DNA of 25,577 bases from SVTX01 sp045588675 (GTDB lineage: Bacteria; Bacillota; Clostridia; Oscillospirales; CAG-272). The notes under the pieces were generated by a model. The model worked only from the letters and a program-made list of their open reading frames with translations, was not told the origin of the DNA and searched no databases. Location: assembly GCA_045588675.1 (NCBI GenBank), contig JAZNER010000053.1, positions 1-25,577 on the forward strand, written 5' to 3'. Each line of letters begins with the position of its first letter. Position 1 is the stretch's first letter. Of the stretch, positions 7,452-14,636 are shown piece by piece. Made by a program: the position numbers and the translations under genes.

Positions 7452-8600
7452 TCACCCAAATGGCGTGGCAGTCTTTGCAAATATTGCAAGTGCAATCACA
7501 AAAACCGCCGCTGAAAGTGCGGAAATTCCAATAAGATAGCCATACAGATTATTAAGCTCAGAAAATAGCTTCTGCTCGCCTGTACACGAGAGGAGTCCGC
7601 AAAGCGTTGAGCAAAATGAAAAGCAAAGCCTTAAAAGCGACAAATATATTATTGTCGGCAGAAGCATAAGAATAATAACCGCGATGCCGATAATGCCAAC
7701 CGAGCCTCGCAACAATCCTACACCCGACGATAGCGTTCCGAGTGTGCTTGAAAGCGTACCGCCCGACAGCGGAACAAAGCTTGACACCGCAAGCTTAGCT
7801 CCACGCATAGCAACTCCGTCGGCACGCGCCGCCAAGATGTTTTGTGATGCGAGTGAGGTGGTGAGTACAAGCATCACAAAAGAAATCGAGGTCAAATACC
7901 ACTTTTTTATATCGTTTGACAGCGACGCTCCAACACCGCCCCCGCCCTCAAGCATTGAAAGCAGTGAAAGAGAAAGGCAAAGACAAAATAGCGGAATAGT
8001 CGTTTTTGTGCAAATAAACTCGCATATAGCAAGCGTTATACTGATACCCGACGATTCGCTCACCGCGCTCGTGAGATTTCCCCCCATAGCATACAGCACC
8101 GCCGACAATGGAACAAACGAGCCCACCGCTGAAAACAGAGAATTAAAATACTCCTGCAAATCGCCGAGCGTGCTAAATGTAACCGAGCAAACAGACACAT
8201 AGCAGGCAAGGCGTGTTACAATTGTAACAGACCTGCCAATTCCCTCTCCTAAGCTTGATGAAAGCGAATATGCAAGAGATGAAATAATGATTATACCCAA
8301 AAGCTTTGCAAGCGTGGGTATGACATTTGATATTTGCGAACCAAAGCCGCGAAGTATGGCTGACAACACAGATGTTGGGCGACTCAACTCCTCAGCCGCT
8401 TCATAAAGTGAGCTTTTATTGTCATCAAGAGCCGTATCGGGTAAGGCCTCTATTACATAATCGGGCAAACTTGATATAAAATCCCCATATTCGCTTGGCA
8501 CTCTATCCTCTTCATATTCAGATGCACGAGATGGGGTTGTCCCGATAAATATCAAAAAAAATATAAAAGCCGAAGCTAAAATAATTCTTTTAGTTTTCAT
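7452..8600 (-). CDS. spoIIIAE: Stage III sporulation protein AE
   Basis: SpoIIIAE is the polytopic membrane core of the SpoIIIA complex. The 382-residue protein starts with a likely signal peptide (MKTKRIILASAFIFFLIFIG, then a cleavage-like SRAS). An extracytoplasmic stretch and about six to eight hydrophobic segments follow, including IIIISSLAYSLSSSLGEG, SVCSVTFSTLGDL and the C-terminal IALAIFAK. The family phrases SFVPLSGGTLSSTLGTLSSGVGLLRGSVG and PLSAVLYAMGG are present. Length matches the family (about 380-400). It has an AAAGGATG ribosome binding site and lies 17 bases after spoIIIAD. Confidence 0.95.
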   Translation of the reverse strand: MKTKRIILASAFIFFLIFIGTTPSRASEYEEDRVPSEYGDFISSLPDYVIEALPDTALDDNKSSLYEAAEELSRPTSVLSAILRGFGSQISNVIPTLAKLLGIIIISSLAYSLSSSLGEGIGRSVTIVTRLACYVSVCSVTFSTLGDLQEYFNSLFSAVGSFVPLSAVLYAMGGNLTSAVSESSGISITLAICEFICTKTTIPLFCLCLSLSLLSMLEGGGGVGASLSNDIKKWYLTSISFVMLVLTTSLASQNILAARADGVAMRGAKLAVSSFVPLSGGTLSSTLGTLSSGVGLLRGSVGIIGIAVIILMLLPTIIYLSLLRLCFSFCSTLCGLLSCTGEQKLFSELNNLYGYLIGISALSAAVFVIALAIFAKTATPFG

Positions 8601-8617
8601 TTTTCATCTTACATCCT

Positions 8618-9019
8618 TTACAATTCAAGCATTTTTTTAACAAGCTCCAAGGCCTCTTTAAAAAGCGGAATTGAGATAATCAAAATTTCAATTTTACCTC
8701 CAAGCTCAACACAAGATGCAATCGTTGCCTCGCCGCAATCACGACATAGTGCTGAGCAAATATGTGTCAGATACCCAATTGCCAAGGCGCGCAAAAGCAA
8801 GCTGAAATGCTCCTCAACTCCATCAGGCAGATATGCTCCCGATAACTCGACGATAAAGCTTATTATAGGGGTCAGCATTACTATACAAGCTCCGAGCACA
8901 AGAACACCCGAGCTTGATTTTAATAGCAACGAAAAATCAGAGCTGTAGCGCTTTACTATAAGAATAAAGCACAAGGCAAGCAAAGCTATGCCAAAAAGCT
9001 TGAACAATCCCTCGCTCAT
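8618..9019 (-). CDS. spoIIIAD: Stage III sporulation protein AD
   Basis: SpoIIIAD is a small membrane component of the SpoIIIA complex. The 133-residue protein has four predicted hydrophobic segments (IALLALCFILIV, GVLVLGACIVMLTPIISFIVELS, ALAIGYLTHICSALC, IEILIISIPLF). It ends with the family-like SIPLFKEALELVKKMLEL. The ATG follows the spoIIIAC stop directly (TAAATG) and no clear Shine-Dalgarno is seen, so translation is probably coupled to spoIIIAC. Confidence 0.95.
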   Translation of the reverse strand: MSEGLFKLFGIALLALCFILIVKRYSSDFSLLLKSSSGVLVLGACIVMLTPIISFIVELSGAYLPDGVEEHFSLLLRALAIGYLTHICSALCRDCGEATIASCVELGGKIEILIISIPLFKEALELVKKMLEL

Positions 9020-9214
9020 TTAAAAGCCAAAGACCGAGCAGACCAGCATAAAAAGCTTCTCTATCTCGCCAACAAGCATTATAAGCACCACAATTATGCC
9101 TGCAATAGTTACCAGCATTGATTGCTCATCTCTTCCCGATTTTGAAAGTATTTGCGCCGCCGCCGAAACAAGTATCCCAACCCCCGCAACCTTTAATATA
9201 AGACCGATATCCAA
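9020..9214 (-). CDS. spoIIIAC: Stage III sporulation protein AC
   Basis: SpoIIIAC is a two-helix membrane protein of the SpoIIIA complex. With a TTG start at 9214 the product is 64 residues, the normal size. It begins (M)DIGLILKVAGVGILV, which lines up with the family's MDIxLIFKIAGIGI start, and has DEQSMLVTIAGIIVVLIMLV as its second helix. The TTG has AAAGGAG 9 bases upstream. The longer open frame (81 residues, back to 9265) would overlap spoIIIAB and adds a charged tail foreign to the family, so I reject it. The stop codon touches the spoIIIAD ATG. Confidence 0.92.
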   Translation of the reverse strand: MDIGLILKVAGVGILVSAAAQILSKSGRDEQSMLVTIAGIIVVLIMLVGEIEKLFMLVCSVFGF

Positions 9215-9228
9215 CTTTATTTTCTCCT

Positions 9229-9702
9229 TTACCAAAACAATATCAAAAGTCCGAGCGAGCAACAAATATATAGCGCGCTCCAGACCCGTCTTCCCTTTTC
9301 AACCTCACATTCAACAAGCTTTCTCTGCTCGGAAAGTGCCGCAATATAGTGTGCCGTCCTTGATATTTGCTCAGTGCGGAATACCGAGCCAAACTCGGCG
9401 CAAAAGCTGTCAAGCAACCGCTCACTTTCTTCATTCAGATAAATTCTGCTGTTCTCCACAAGCTCGTCAAGTGAAAAAACGCCGTCCTCGCTATTGCAAT
9501 CTGCAAGTATTTTTGGGGAGAGCGTCATCAAAATATCACTGATCGGCAAGGAATAGCAATCAATTTGTCCCTTTATGTAAAAAAGCAAGGAAATAAATCC
9601 GTCTATTGTTCGCAACCGCCTATCCTCATATTTTATATGAGAAATCGAAAGACTGATTGCCACACCTAATATAATCGCGCCACCGATCAGCTTAATCAGC
9701 AT
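9229..9702 (-). CDS. spoIIIAB: Stage III sporulation protein AB
   Basis: SpoIIIAB is a bitopic membrane protein in the SpoIIIA complex, with a fold related to GspF-type secretion proteins. The 157-residue product has an N-terminal membrane helix (LIKLIGGAIILGVAISLSIS) and a helical cytoplasmic domain with RRLRTIDGFISLL and PISDIL. A C-terminal helix ends SLGLLILFW, as in the family. The start follows GAGGCGGTGAA. It begins 15 bases after spoIIIAA. Confidence 0.94.
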   Translation of the reverse strand: MLIKLIGGAIILGVAISLSISHIKYEDRRLRTIDGFISLLFYIKGQIDCYSLPISDILMTLSPKILADCNSEDGVFSLDELVENSRIYLNEESERLLDSFCAEFGSVFRTEQISRTAHYIAALSEQRKLVECEVEKGRRVWSALYICCSLGLLILFW

Positions 9703-9717
9703 TTCACCGCCTCGCCT

Positions 9718-10641
9718 TCAAAATAAATTATCACAGTCCTTACGCAAGGTAATATCATACTCAAAAGCGTTGTTCGCTCCCCTCTTAATTCCAACATAAG
9801 CGCCGAAAATTGACGCCTCGTGCAAAAGTCTTATTCCGCTTCGCGACAAAAGCTGATTTATACTTGATGCATGTGCGCTTGCAATCAGCGGAACTCCGCA
9901 GTTGTGTGACGCTACGAGCGCCATAGCCTCCTCATAGTCACCTATCTCATCACAGATAATAAGCTCTGCATTCAGGCTTCGGGTAGCGATTTCAATGCCC
10001 TCCCGCCTTGGATATCCCGAAAGGACATCTATGCACAAATCCTTTCCGTCAAGAGCAAAGGAAAGCTCTCCTCTCGTATCAATAATCGCAGTTCGGCGTG
10101 GACGGTTGCCGGACGCAAGCTGAGATGCGAGCGAGCGTAAGAGCGTTGTTTTTCCTACTCCGGGCGGCGAATAAATTAAAATACCACCGCCGCCCTTAAG
10201 AGTTGATAAAAGCCTGCAAATTTCATCTCCGAATATTCTCACCCTATGCGGAATTCTTACCGATAATGAAGTAACCTCGTGAACGCCTATAATTCTGTTA
10301 CCCTCGCAGGCGGCGTGACCACAAACACCTACACGCACACCGTCGGGAAGCGAAATATAGCCTTTATTAATAGTTTCGCTGAACGCGTAAAGCGAGCCCT
10401 TGCAGATACCGCTCAGAATACCGACCATCTCACTCTTGTCAAGAATTGTATCAAGCATTATGTTTTTACCAAATGCAACGAGAGATGCACGCCTGCAGAG
10501 CCGAAGCCTTATTTCCTCAATGCTGTCCTTAATGTTCAGCGAATTTATCTCACGGCAAAGGCGAAGAGGCAGAGCGTTGAACACTCCGTCAATTACAGGC
10601 TCCCGTGCATCCTTTTGACTGACATTCTTAATTTCAAGCAT
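9718..10641 (-). CDS. spoIIIAA: Stage III sporulation protein AA, secretion-type ATPase
   Basis: SpoIIIAA is the AAA-type ATPase of the SpoIIIA transport complex and resembles secretion ATPases. The 307-residue product (the same size as the B. subtilis protein) has an N-terminal region with EEIRLRLCRRASLV and GVRVGVCGHA. Walker A is PPGVGKTT (159-166) and Walker B is LIICDEIG (227-234), followed by a sensor-like PLIASAHASS. I chose the ATG at 10641, with AAAGGCGGTGG upstream. The open frame extends 30 codons further, but that stretch reads into the preceding terminator region and does not look like the family. It is the first gene of the operon. In known spore formers the operon is sigma-E dependent; I could not place a convincing sigma-E site in the 80 bases upstream. 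Confidence 0.96.
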   Translation of the reverse strand: MLEIKNVSQKDAREPVIDGVFNALPLRLCREINSLNIKDSIEEIRLRLCRRASLVAFGKNIMLDTILDKSEMVGILSGICKGSLYAFSETINKGYISLPDGVRVGVCGHAACEGNRIIGVHEVTSLSVRIPHRVRIFGDEICRLLSTLKGGGGILIYSPPGVGKTTLLRSLASQLASGNRPRRTAIIDTRGELSFALDGKDLCIDVLSGYPRREGIEIATRSLNAELIICDEIGDYEEAMALVASHNCGVPLIASAHASSINQLLSRSGIRLLHEASIFGAYVGIKRGANNAFEYDITLRKDCDNLF

Positions 10642-10721
10642 CTGACCACCGCCTTTCAAATTAATTATATTTGCGTACAAGCCAAAATAGAAGTCGCTTT
10701 GAAATTTGTTTTCATTTATGC

Positions 10722-10756
10722 AAAAAAGCACTTATGACGATTGTCATAAGTGCTTT
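10722..10756 (-). terminator. Intrinsic terminator ahead of spoIIIA
   Basis: On the minus strand a 14-bp stem (AAAGCACTTATGAC / GTCATAAGTGCTTT) with a 4-base loop ends in six T (plus-strand A at 10722-10727). It stops transcription of the rubredoxin fusion gene 18 bases after its stop codon and insulates the spoIIIA operon from the ftsK-hydrogenase unit. Confidence 0.93.
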
Positions 10757-10773
10757 CATCTTAATTTTAAAAA

Positions 10774-11421
10774 TCACTCGTAAATAGGCTCGAAGTCTTC
10801 GGCAGGATGCTTGCAAAGAGGACAGATGTAATCACCTGGAAGCTCTGCCTCACGGTATTCAAAATTACAAATTTTACATCTCCAGCCAACAATTTTTTTG
10901 TTCTCTCCACCACCGCTTGCTTCAGGCTTCGGCTTTACATTTGCAAAATAATAAGCATATGTCATTGACGGCTCGCTTGATATTGCTTTTGCTTCAATAA
11001 CCTCAGCGATAAAAATAGTATGACTGCCCTGCTCAACCGTTTGAATGACCCTTCCGCAGATATATGCGTTTGAATAAACGCTCAAGGCTTTCAGTCCACA
11101 TTCGGTCGTTGTGATTTTATCAAAGCCCTGTAATTTGTCGCCGTCACGGCCGCTTGAAAAGCCAAAACGGGTAAATATGTCAAACGGAGCACTCTCGGAA
11201 AGTACCGACAGACAGAATTCGCCCGTGCTCTTGATTATTTCGTTTGTATAGTTTGCCTTATTTACACAAATACTGATTGTTTTAGGCTTATCGGTAACTT
11301 GAATTGCCGTGTTTATTATACAAGCATTATCGCGCTTGCCGTCATTGGTAAACAGGGCAAATAAACCGTAAGAAAGCTTATGAAATGCTCCGCCGTCAAT
11401 TTCAAAGATTTTGTCTGACAT
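10774..11421 (-). CDS. Flavin reductase-like domain fused to rubredoxin (high-molecular-weight rubredoxin type)
   Basis: The 215-residue protein has an FMN-binding flavin-reductase domain (about 10-165) with ISICVNKANYTNEIIKSTGEFCLSVLSE and SHTIFIAEVIEA. A flexible linker (KPKPEASGGGENK) follows, then a C-terminal rubredoxin (about 178-215) with C182, C185, C200 and C203 in WRCKIC...YICPLCKHPAEDFEPI. This is the layout of high-molecular-weight rubredoxin (Hrb), known in acetogens as an electron carrier between NAD(P)H and flavodiiron oxygen or NO reductases. It follows the hydrogenase gene by 76 bases on the same strand and is closed by a terminator, so the two may exchange electrons; that link is inference. 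The start has a weak AAAGGAG-like site. Confidence 0.93.
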   Translation of the reverse strand: MSDKIFEIDGGAFHKLSYGLFALFTNDGKRDNACIINTAIQVTDKPKTISICVNKANYTNEIIKSTGEFCLSVLSESAPFDIFTRFGFSSGRDGDKLQGFDKITTTECGLKALSVYSNAYICGRVIQTVEQGSHTIFIAEVIEAKAISSEPSMTYAYYFANVKPKPEASGGGENKKIVGWRCKICNFEYREAELPGDYICPLCKHPAEDFEPIYE

Positions 11422-11497
11422 ATTAATTCTCCTTTTTTGTTACAGTATAGTTCAGTTTCCATCTATGTTATTACTCAAAACAGCAAAATTGGCTTAT

Positions 11498-13006
11498 TTA
11501 AGGCAACTCTATATTATAAAGGTCTTTTTCAGGGAGCTTTTTATCTGTTTCATCAACCAGCTTTTTAACAGACAAAGCCGCTTTATCAACAGGCAGACAA
11601 GTACCTGCTCCCGCAACACAACCGCCGGGACAGCCCATTCCCTCAATAAGACAGCCGCTCTTTTTTCCTGCCTTCGCAAGAGTTAACATCTTTTTGCATT
11701 CGGCAAGGCCGTCAGCGTGCTCAATTTTGACCTCAACTCCGGGATAATACTCCTTTATGCAATTTGCAATTGCCGCAGAAACGCCTCCCGCATTCGCGTA
11801 GTTTCTTCCTGCCGCAGTTGCCTCTGCCTCGAAAATCTCTCCGCTATAATCCTCAAAATTTATATTCTTTGCGGAGAACATAGCCCAAAGCTCCTCAAAG
11901 GTGATTACAAAATCGACATCACTCCTTACGCTCTTTCTTGTTGCCTCCTTCTTTTTAGCGGCGCACGGACCAATAAATACAACCCTCGCATCAGGCTCCT
12001 TTTGCTTAATACTACGAGCCGTTGCAACCATAGGTGTGAGCGCGTTTGAAATTTCGTCAATCATTGTCGGAAACTGCTTTCTTGCAAGCATCGACCACGA
12101 CGGACAGCAGGATGTAAGCATAAACGGCAATTCACCGTTTGCAACACTGTGAACATAGTGAGCAGCCTCGGTTGCCGCTCCTACGTCAGCGCCTATAGCA
12201 ACCTCGTGCATATCATAAAAGCCAATCGCTTTAAGCGCACCCTTTATTTGCCCGAGCGTCACATCATCACCGAATTGACCGACAATAGCAGGTGCTACCG
12301 CCGCAATAACCTTATCCCCGTGCCTGATTGACTGAATTAGCTGGAAAATCTGTGATTTATCTGCAATCGCGCCAAACGGACAGCTAACCATACATTGACC
12401 GCATTCAACACAAATATCATTGTCAATTCTGGCCCTTCCCTGCGCGTCCGATTTAATTGCTTTAACACCGCAAGCTGATGCGCAAGGACGAACCTGATGC
12501 GCTATGGCATTGTACGGACACACCGACTTACATTTACCGCACTTTATACATTTTGACTTATCAATCACACTTTTGCCGTCAACGATTGAAACAGCTCCCT
12601 TTGGACAAACCGTTACACAGGGGTGAGCAACACAACCGCGACATTGGTCTGTAACTACATAGGAGTTTTCTTCGCACCCCTCGCAAGCAGACGGAATAAC
12701 CTGCATAAGCGGTGCCTCGTAGTATCTGTCATTAATATTGGCATTATCAAATCCGCTTGTAACATACACAGGCTTATCTTCAGGGCGAAGAGAAAGTCCG
12801 ACCGCCAAGCGAACTCGCTCCGAGGCGATCGCTCTTTCGCGGTAAATGCTCTCTCTGTATCTCGGCTTTTCGTCGGGTGTTATTTTATATGGTATTGCTT
12901 CAAGGTCGCCCTTGAAGTTATTTTCATCTGAGTTATATGCAACCTTAGCAACCTCTTTGAAAACCTCGTGCCTCAGTTGTCGTAATGCTGTTTGTAATCC
13001 TCTCAT
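11498..13006 (-). CDS. [FeFe] hydrogenase, group B type, with ferredoxin domains
   Basis: The 502-residue protein has three cysteine-rich ferredoxin-like stretches: CEGCEENSYVVTDQCRGC...CVTVCP (108-134), CIKCGKCKSVCP (153-164) and CVECGQCMVSCP (199-210). A catalytic H-cluster domain follows. The three H-cluster motifs are TSCCPSW (298-304), GPCAAKKKE (346-354) and EGMGCPGGCVAGAG (455-468), giving cysteines 300, 348, 459 and 463. A Gly-Pro-Cys second motif (not Met-Pro-Cys) and the overall layout match the group B (B1/B3, TIGR04105-like) [FeFe] hydrogenases of anaerobic Clostridia, a group whose physiology is little studied. The start has GGAGG 7 bases upstream. No maturase genes (hydE, F, G) lie in the window. 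It is 27 bases downstream of the CPBP gene and upstream of the rubredoxin fusion. Confidence 0.93.
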   Translation of the reverse strand: MRGLQTALRQLRHEVFKEVAKVAYNSDENNFKGDLEAIPYKITPDEKPRYRESIYRERAIASERVRLAVGLSLRPEDKPVYVTSGFDNANINDRYYEAPLMQVIPSACEGCEENSYVVTDQCRGCVAHPCVTVCPKGAVSIVDGKSVIDKSKCIKCGKCKSVCPYNAIAHQVRPCASACGVKAIKSDAQGRARIDNDICVECGQCMVSCPFGAIADKSQIFQLIQSIRHGDKVIAAVAPAIVGQFGDDVTLGQIKGALKAIGFYDMHEVAIGADVGAATEAAHYVHSVANGELPFMLTSCCPSWSMLARKQFPTMIDEISNALTPMVATARSIKQKEPDARVVFIGPCAAKKKEATRKSVRSDVDFVITFEELWAMFSAKNINFEDYSGEIFEAEATAAGRNYANAGGVSAAIANCIKEYYPGVEVKIEHADGLAECKKMLTLAKAGKKSGCLIEGMGCPGGCVAGAGTCLPVDKAALSVKKLVDETDKKLPEKDLYNIELP

Positions 13007-13033
13007 TTATACCTCCGGGAATAAGAATATACG

Positions 13034-13819
13034 CTATTTTTCAAAACTGAATTTTGGGAGCTTCATAAACTGATAAATCATATAAATTGCAACCGCAAGT
13101 GCAACAATTGCAGTTAAAACGACAGTGGGAGTGTCCCAAATTACTCCTCTTCCGCAATACTCAACTAACTGTCCGCAAAAATCATAAATCGCGTGAAGCG
13201 CAACACAAAGCCAAATGTTTTTAGTCTTTAACAATACCACAGAGCACATAGCTCCGATCAGTGCCGAATAGCCTATTTGCATTAAAACCGCTATAGGAGA
13301 GCTTGTGAACATATTCAGTAAATGTACCGCCCCGAAAATCAGCGAGGACACAACAATTGACCAGAACAAGCCCCTTTTCGTATCTCCCTTTTTCTCAACT
13401 ATGCTAAGGAAAACCACACCGCGAAATGCCATTTCCTCAAAAAAACCGATTGCTAAGCACTCAAAAGCAAGCAGAACAAATCTCCAAATCGGCGCGTCAA
13501 GAATTGCCTTGCCCGACAAAAGCGGGATAATCGGCATATTGTTGATACAAAGCGCAAGAGGCGGAAGGCAAAACAGCACTGAGCTCCAAAACGGCTTTCT
13601 TATTGGATTTAACACCTTAAAGCCAAGCTCTGTAAGCATTGCAAAAAAAGCAATTCCTGCCAATGCTCTCGTTATCGTCATATCTACAAGATATCCGACT
13701 GTATATGAGGCATCAATGCCCAGATAGGTCTTGATATTAAAAATCTCATAAACGCAAAGCAGTGCTGCACATAAAAATGTTATAACAATACAAATTTGTC
13801 TTTTAGTAGCCTTTTTCAT
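13034..13819 (-). CDS. CPBP (Abi/Rce1-like) intramembrane metalloprotease
   Basis: The 261-residue polytopic membrane protein has about seven hydrophobic segments. It carries the complete CPBP signature: EExxxR (E128, E129, R133 in FFEEMAFRG), FxxxH (F162, H166 in FGAVH) and HxxxD (H209, D213 in LHAIYDF). Family members act as intramembrane proteases in prenyl-protein processing, bacteriocin immunity or stress responses; the substrate here is unknown. It lies 9 bases downstream of the Lgt-like gene, with AAGGAG..GGTGAG upstream of the start, so it is in the ftsK-led unit. Confidence 0.9.
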   Translation of the reverse strand: MKKATKRQICIVITFLCAALLCVYEIFNIKTYLGIDASYTVGYLVDMTITRALAGIAFFAMLTELGFKVLNPIRKPFWSSVLFCLPPLALCINNMPIIPLLSGKAILDAPIWRFVLLAFECLAIGFFEEMAFRGVVFLSIVEKKGDTKRGLFWSIVVSSLIFGAVHLLNMFTSSPIAVLMQIGYSALIGAMCSVVLLKTKNIWLCVALHAIYDFCGQLVEYCGRGVIWDTPTVVLTAIVALAVAIYMIYQFMKLPKFSFEK

Positions 13820-13828
13820 TTTTACAAC

Positions 13829-14620
13829 TCACCGCTCCTTGCTTTGAAATTTGACCTTGTAAAAATATTTTTCAATCGCAATCACGGCAAATCCCACAGA
13901 AATGAGCAATAGAGCCGTTAATTGCGAGGGGGTAAAAAAGCTGATAAAAGTATCGCCTCTGAAATCGCCTCTTATATATTCGAGGAAAAATCTCCAAACG
14001 CCGTAAATAATCAAATAAAGTGACAAGCCGTACTGACCACCCTTATATGCGCGGATAAACAAAAATGCAAACAGAATAAGTAAGAAAACCGCCTCAAAGA
14101 GCTGAACGGGCACATATTTAGCATACCCCTCGCTCCCCCACATCATAATACCGTACCAGGCATCAGTCAGCCTTCCGTGACAGCACCCTGCCGTAAGACA
14201 GCCAATACGCCCAAGACAATGCGCGATTGCAATCCCGGGAACAGCCGAGCTTGCGATTGAAAAGAAGCTTTTACCGTGTATGCTTTCCTTGAAAATAAAA
14301 TGTCCAATTCCAAAATATATCAGCAAGAAAAACAAAACTCCGCCAATAAGACCACCGTAAAAGGTGGCGCCCGTGCTCAAATTGAGCTCAAACCTGCCAA
14401 GCGATTTTATATTATAAAGTGCCTGTACAAGCACCGCCGAGGCATAGCCTACTATAATTGCAAGCATACCCGCAAATATAGCAAGCTTCTGCACTCTGAC
14501 AGGAATTTTTCTTTTATCGACAAGAATACTGAAAGCACCAAAGCAAAGTATAATTCCTATGCAAATCGCTATTGAATATAAATCAAGTCCCAAAATTTTG
14601 AATGACGGACACATAAACAA
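13829..14620 (-). CDS. Lgt-family (prolipoprotein diacylglyceryl transferase-like) membrane protein
   Basis: Lgt moves a diacylglyceryl group from phosphatidylglycerol to the lipobox cysteine of prolipoproteins. The 263-residue protein has about seven membrane segments and the family landmarks FYGGLIGG (87-94), CLGRIGCLTAGCCHG (135-149), PVQLFEA (171-177) and FFLEYIRGDFRG (211-222). However, the central signature is GRIGC...GCCHG rather than the GRxGNFxNxE of classical Lgt, and the usual HGG is YGG. It therefore belongs to the divergent Lgt-like branch seen in Firmicutes, and diacylglyceryl transfer is not certain. ATG at 14620 has AGAGGG upstream; an ATG two codons later is possible. It starts 16 bases after the ftsK stop. 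Confidence 0.85.
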   Translation of the reverse strand: MFMCPSFKILGLDLYSIAICIGIILCFGAFSILVDKRKIPVRVQKLAIFAGMLAIIVGYASAVLVQALYNIKSLGRFELNLSTGATFYGGLIGGVLFFLLIYFGIGHFIFKESIHGKSFFSIASSAVPGIAIAHCLGRIGCLTAGCCHGRLTDAWYGIMMWGSEGYAKYVPVQLFEAVFLLILFAFLFIRAYKGGQYGLSLYLIIYGVWRFFLEYIRGDFRGDTFISFFTPSQLTALLLISVGFAVIAIEKYFYKVKFQSKER

Positions 14621-14636
14621 TCTTTCCCTCTTTAAC

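Noticed and set aside
9020..9265. Longer spoIIIAC frame starting at 9265
   Set aside because: It overlaps spoIIIAB, adds a non-family N-terminus and has no ribosome binding site, whereas the TTG at 9214 does.
10642..10721. A sigma-E promoter for spoIIIA
   Set aside because: The operon should have one, but no pair of elements with correct sequence and spacing was convincing, so none is annotated.
10642..10731. N-terminal extension of SpoIIIAA
   Set aside because: The added codons start inside the upstream terminator region; the ATG at 10641 has a good ribosome binding site and gives the standard 307 residues.
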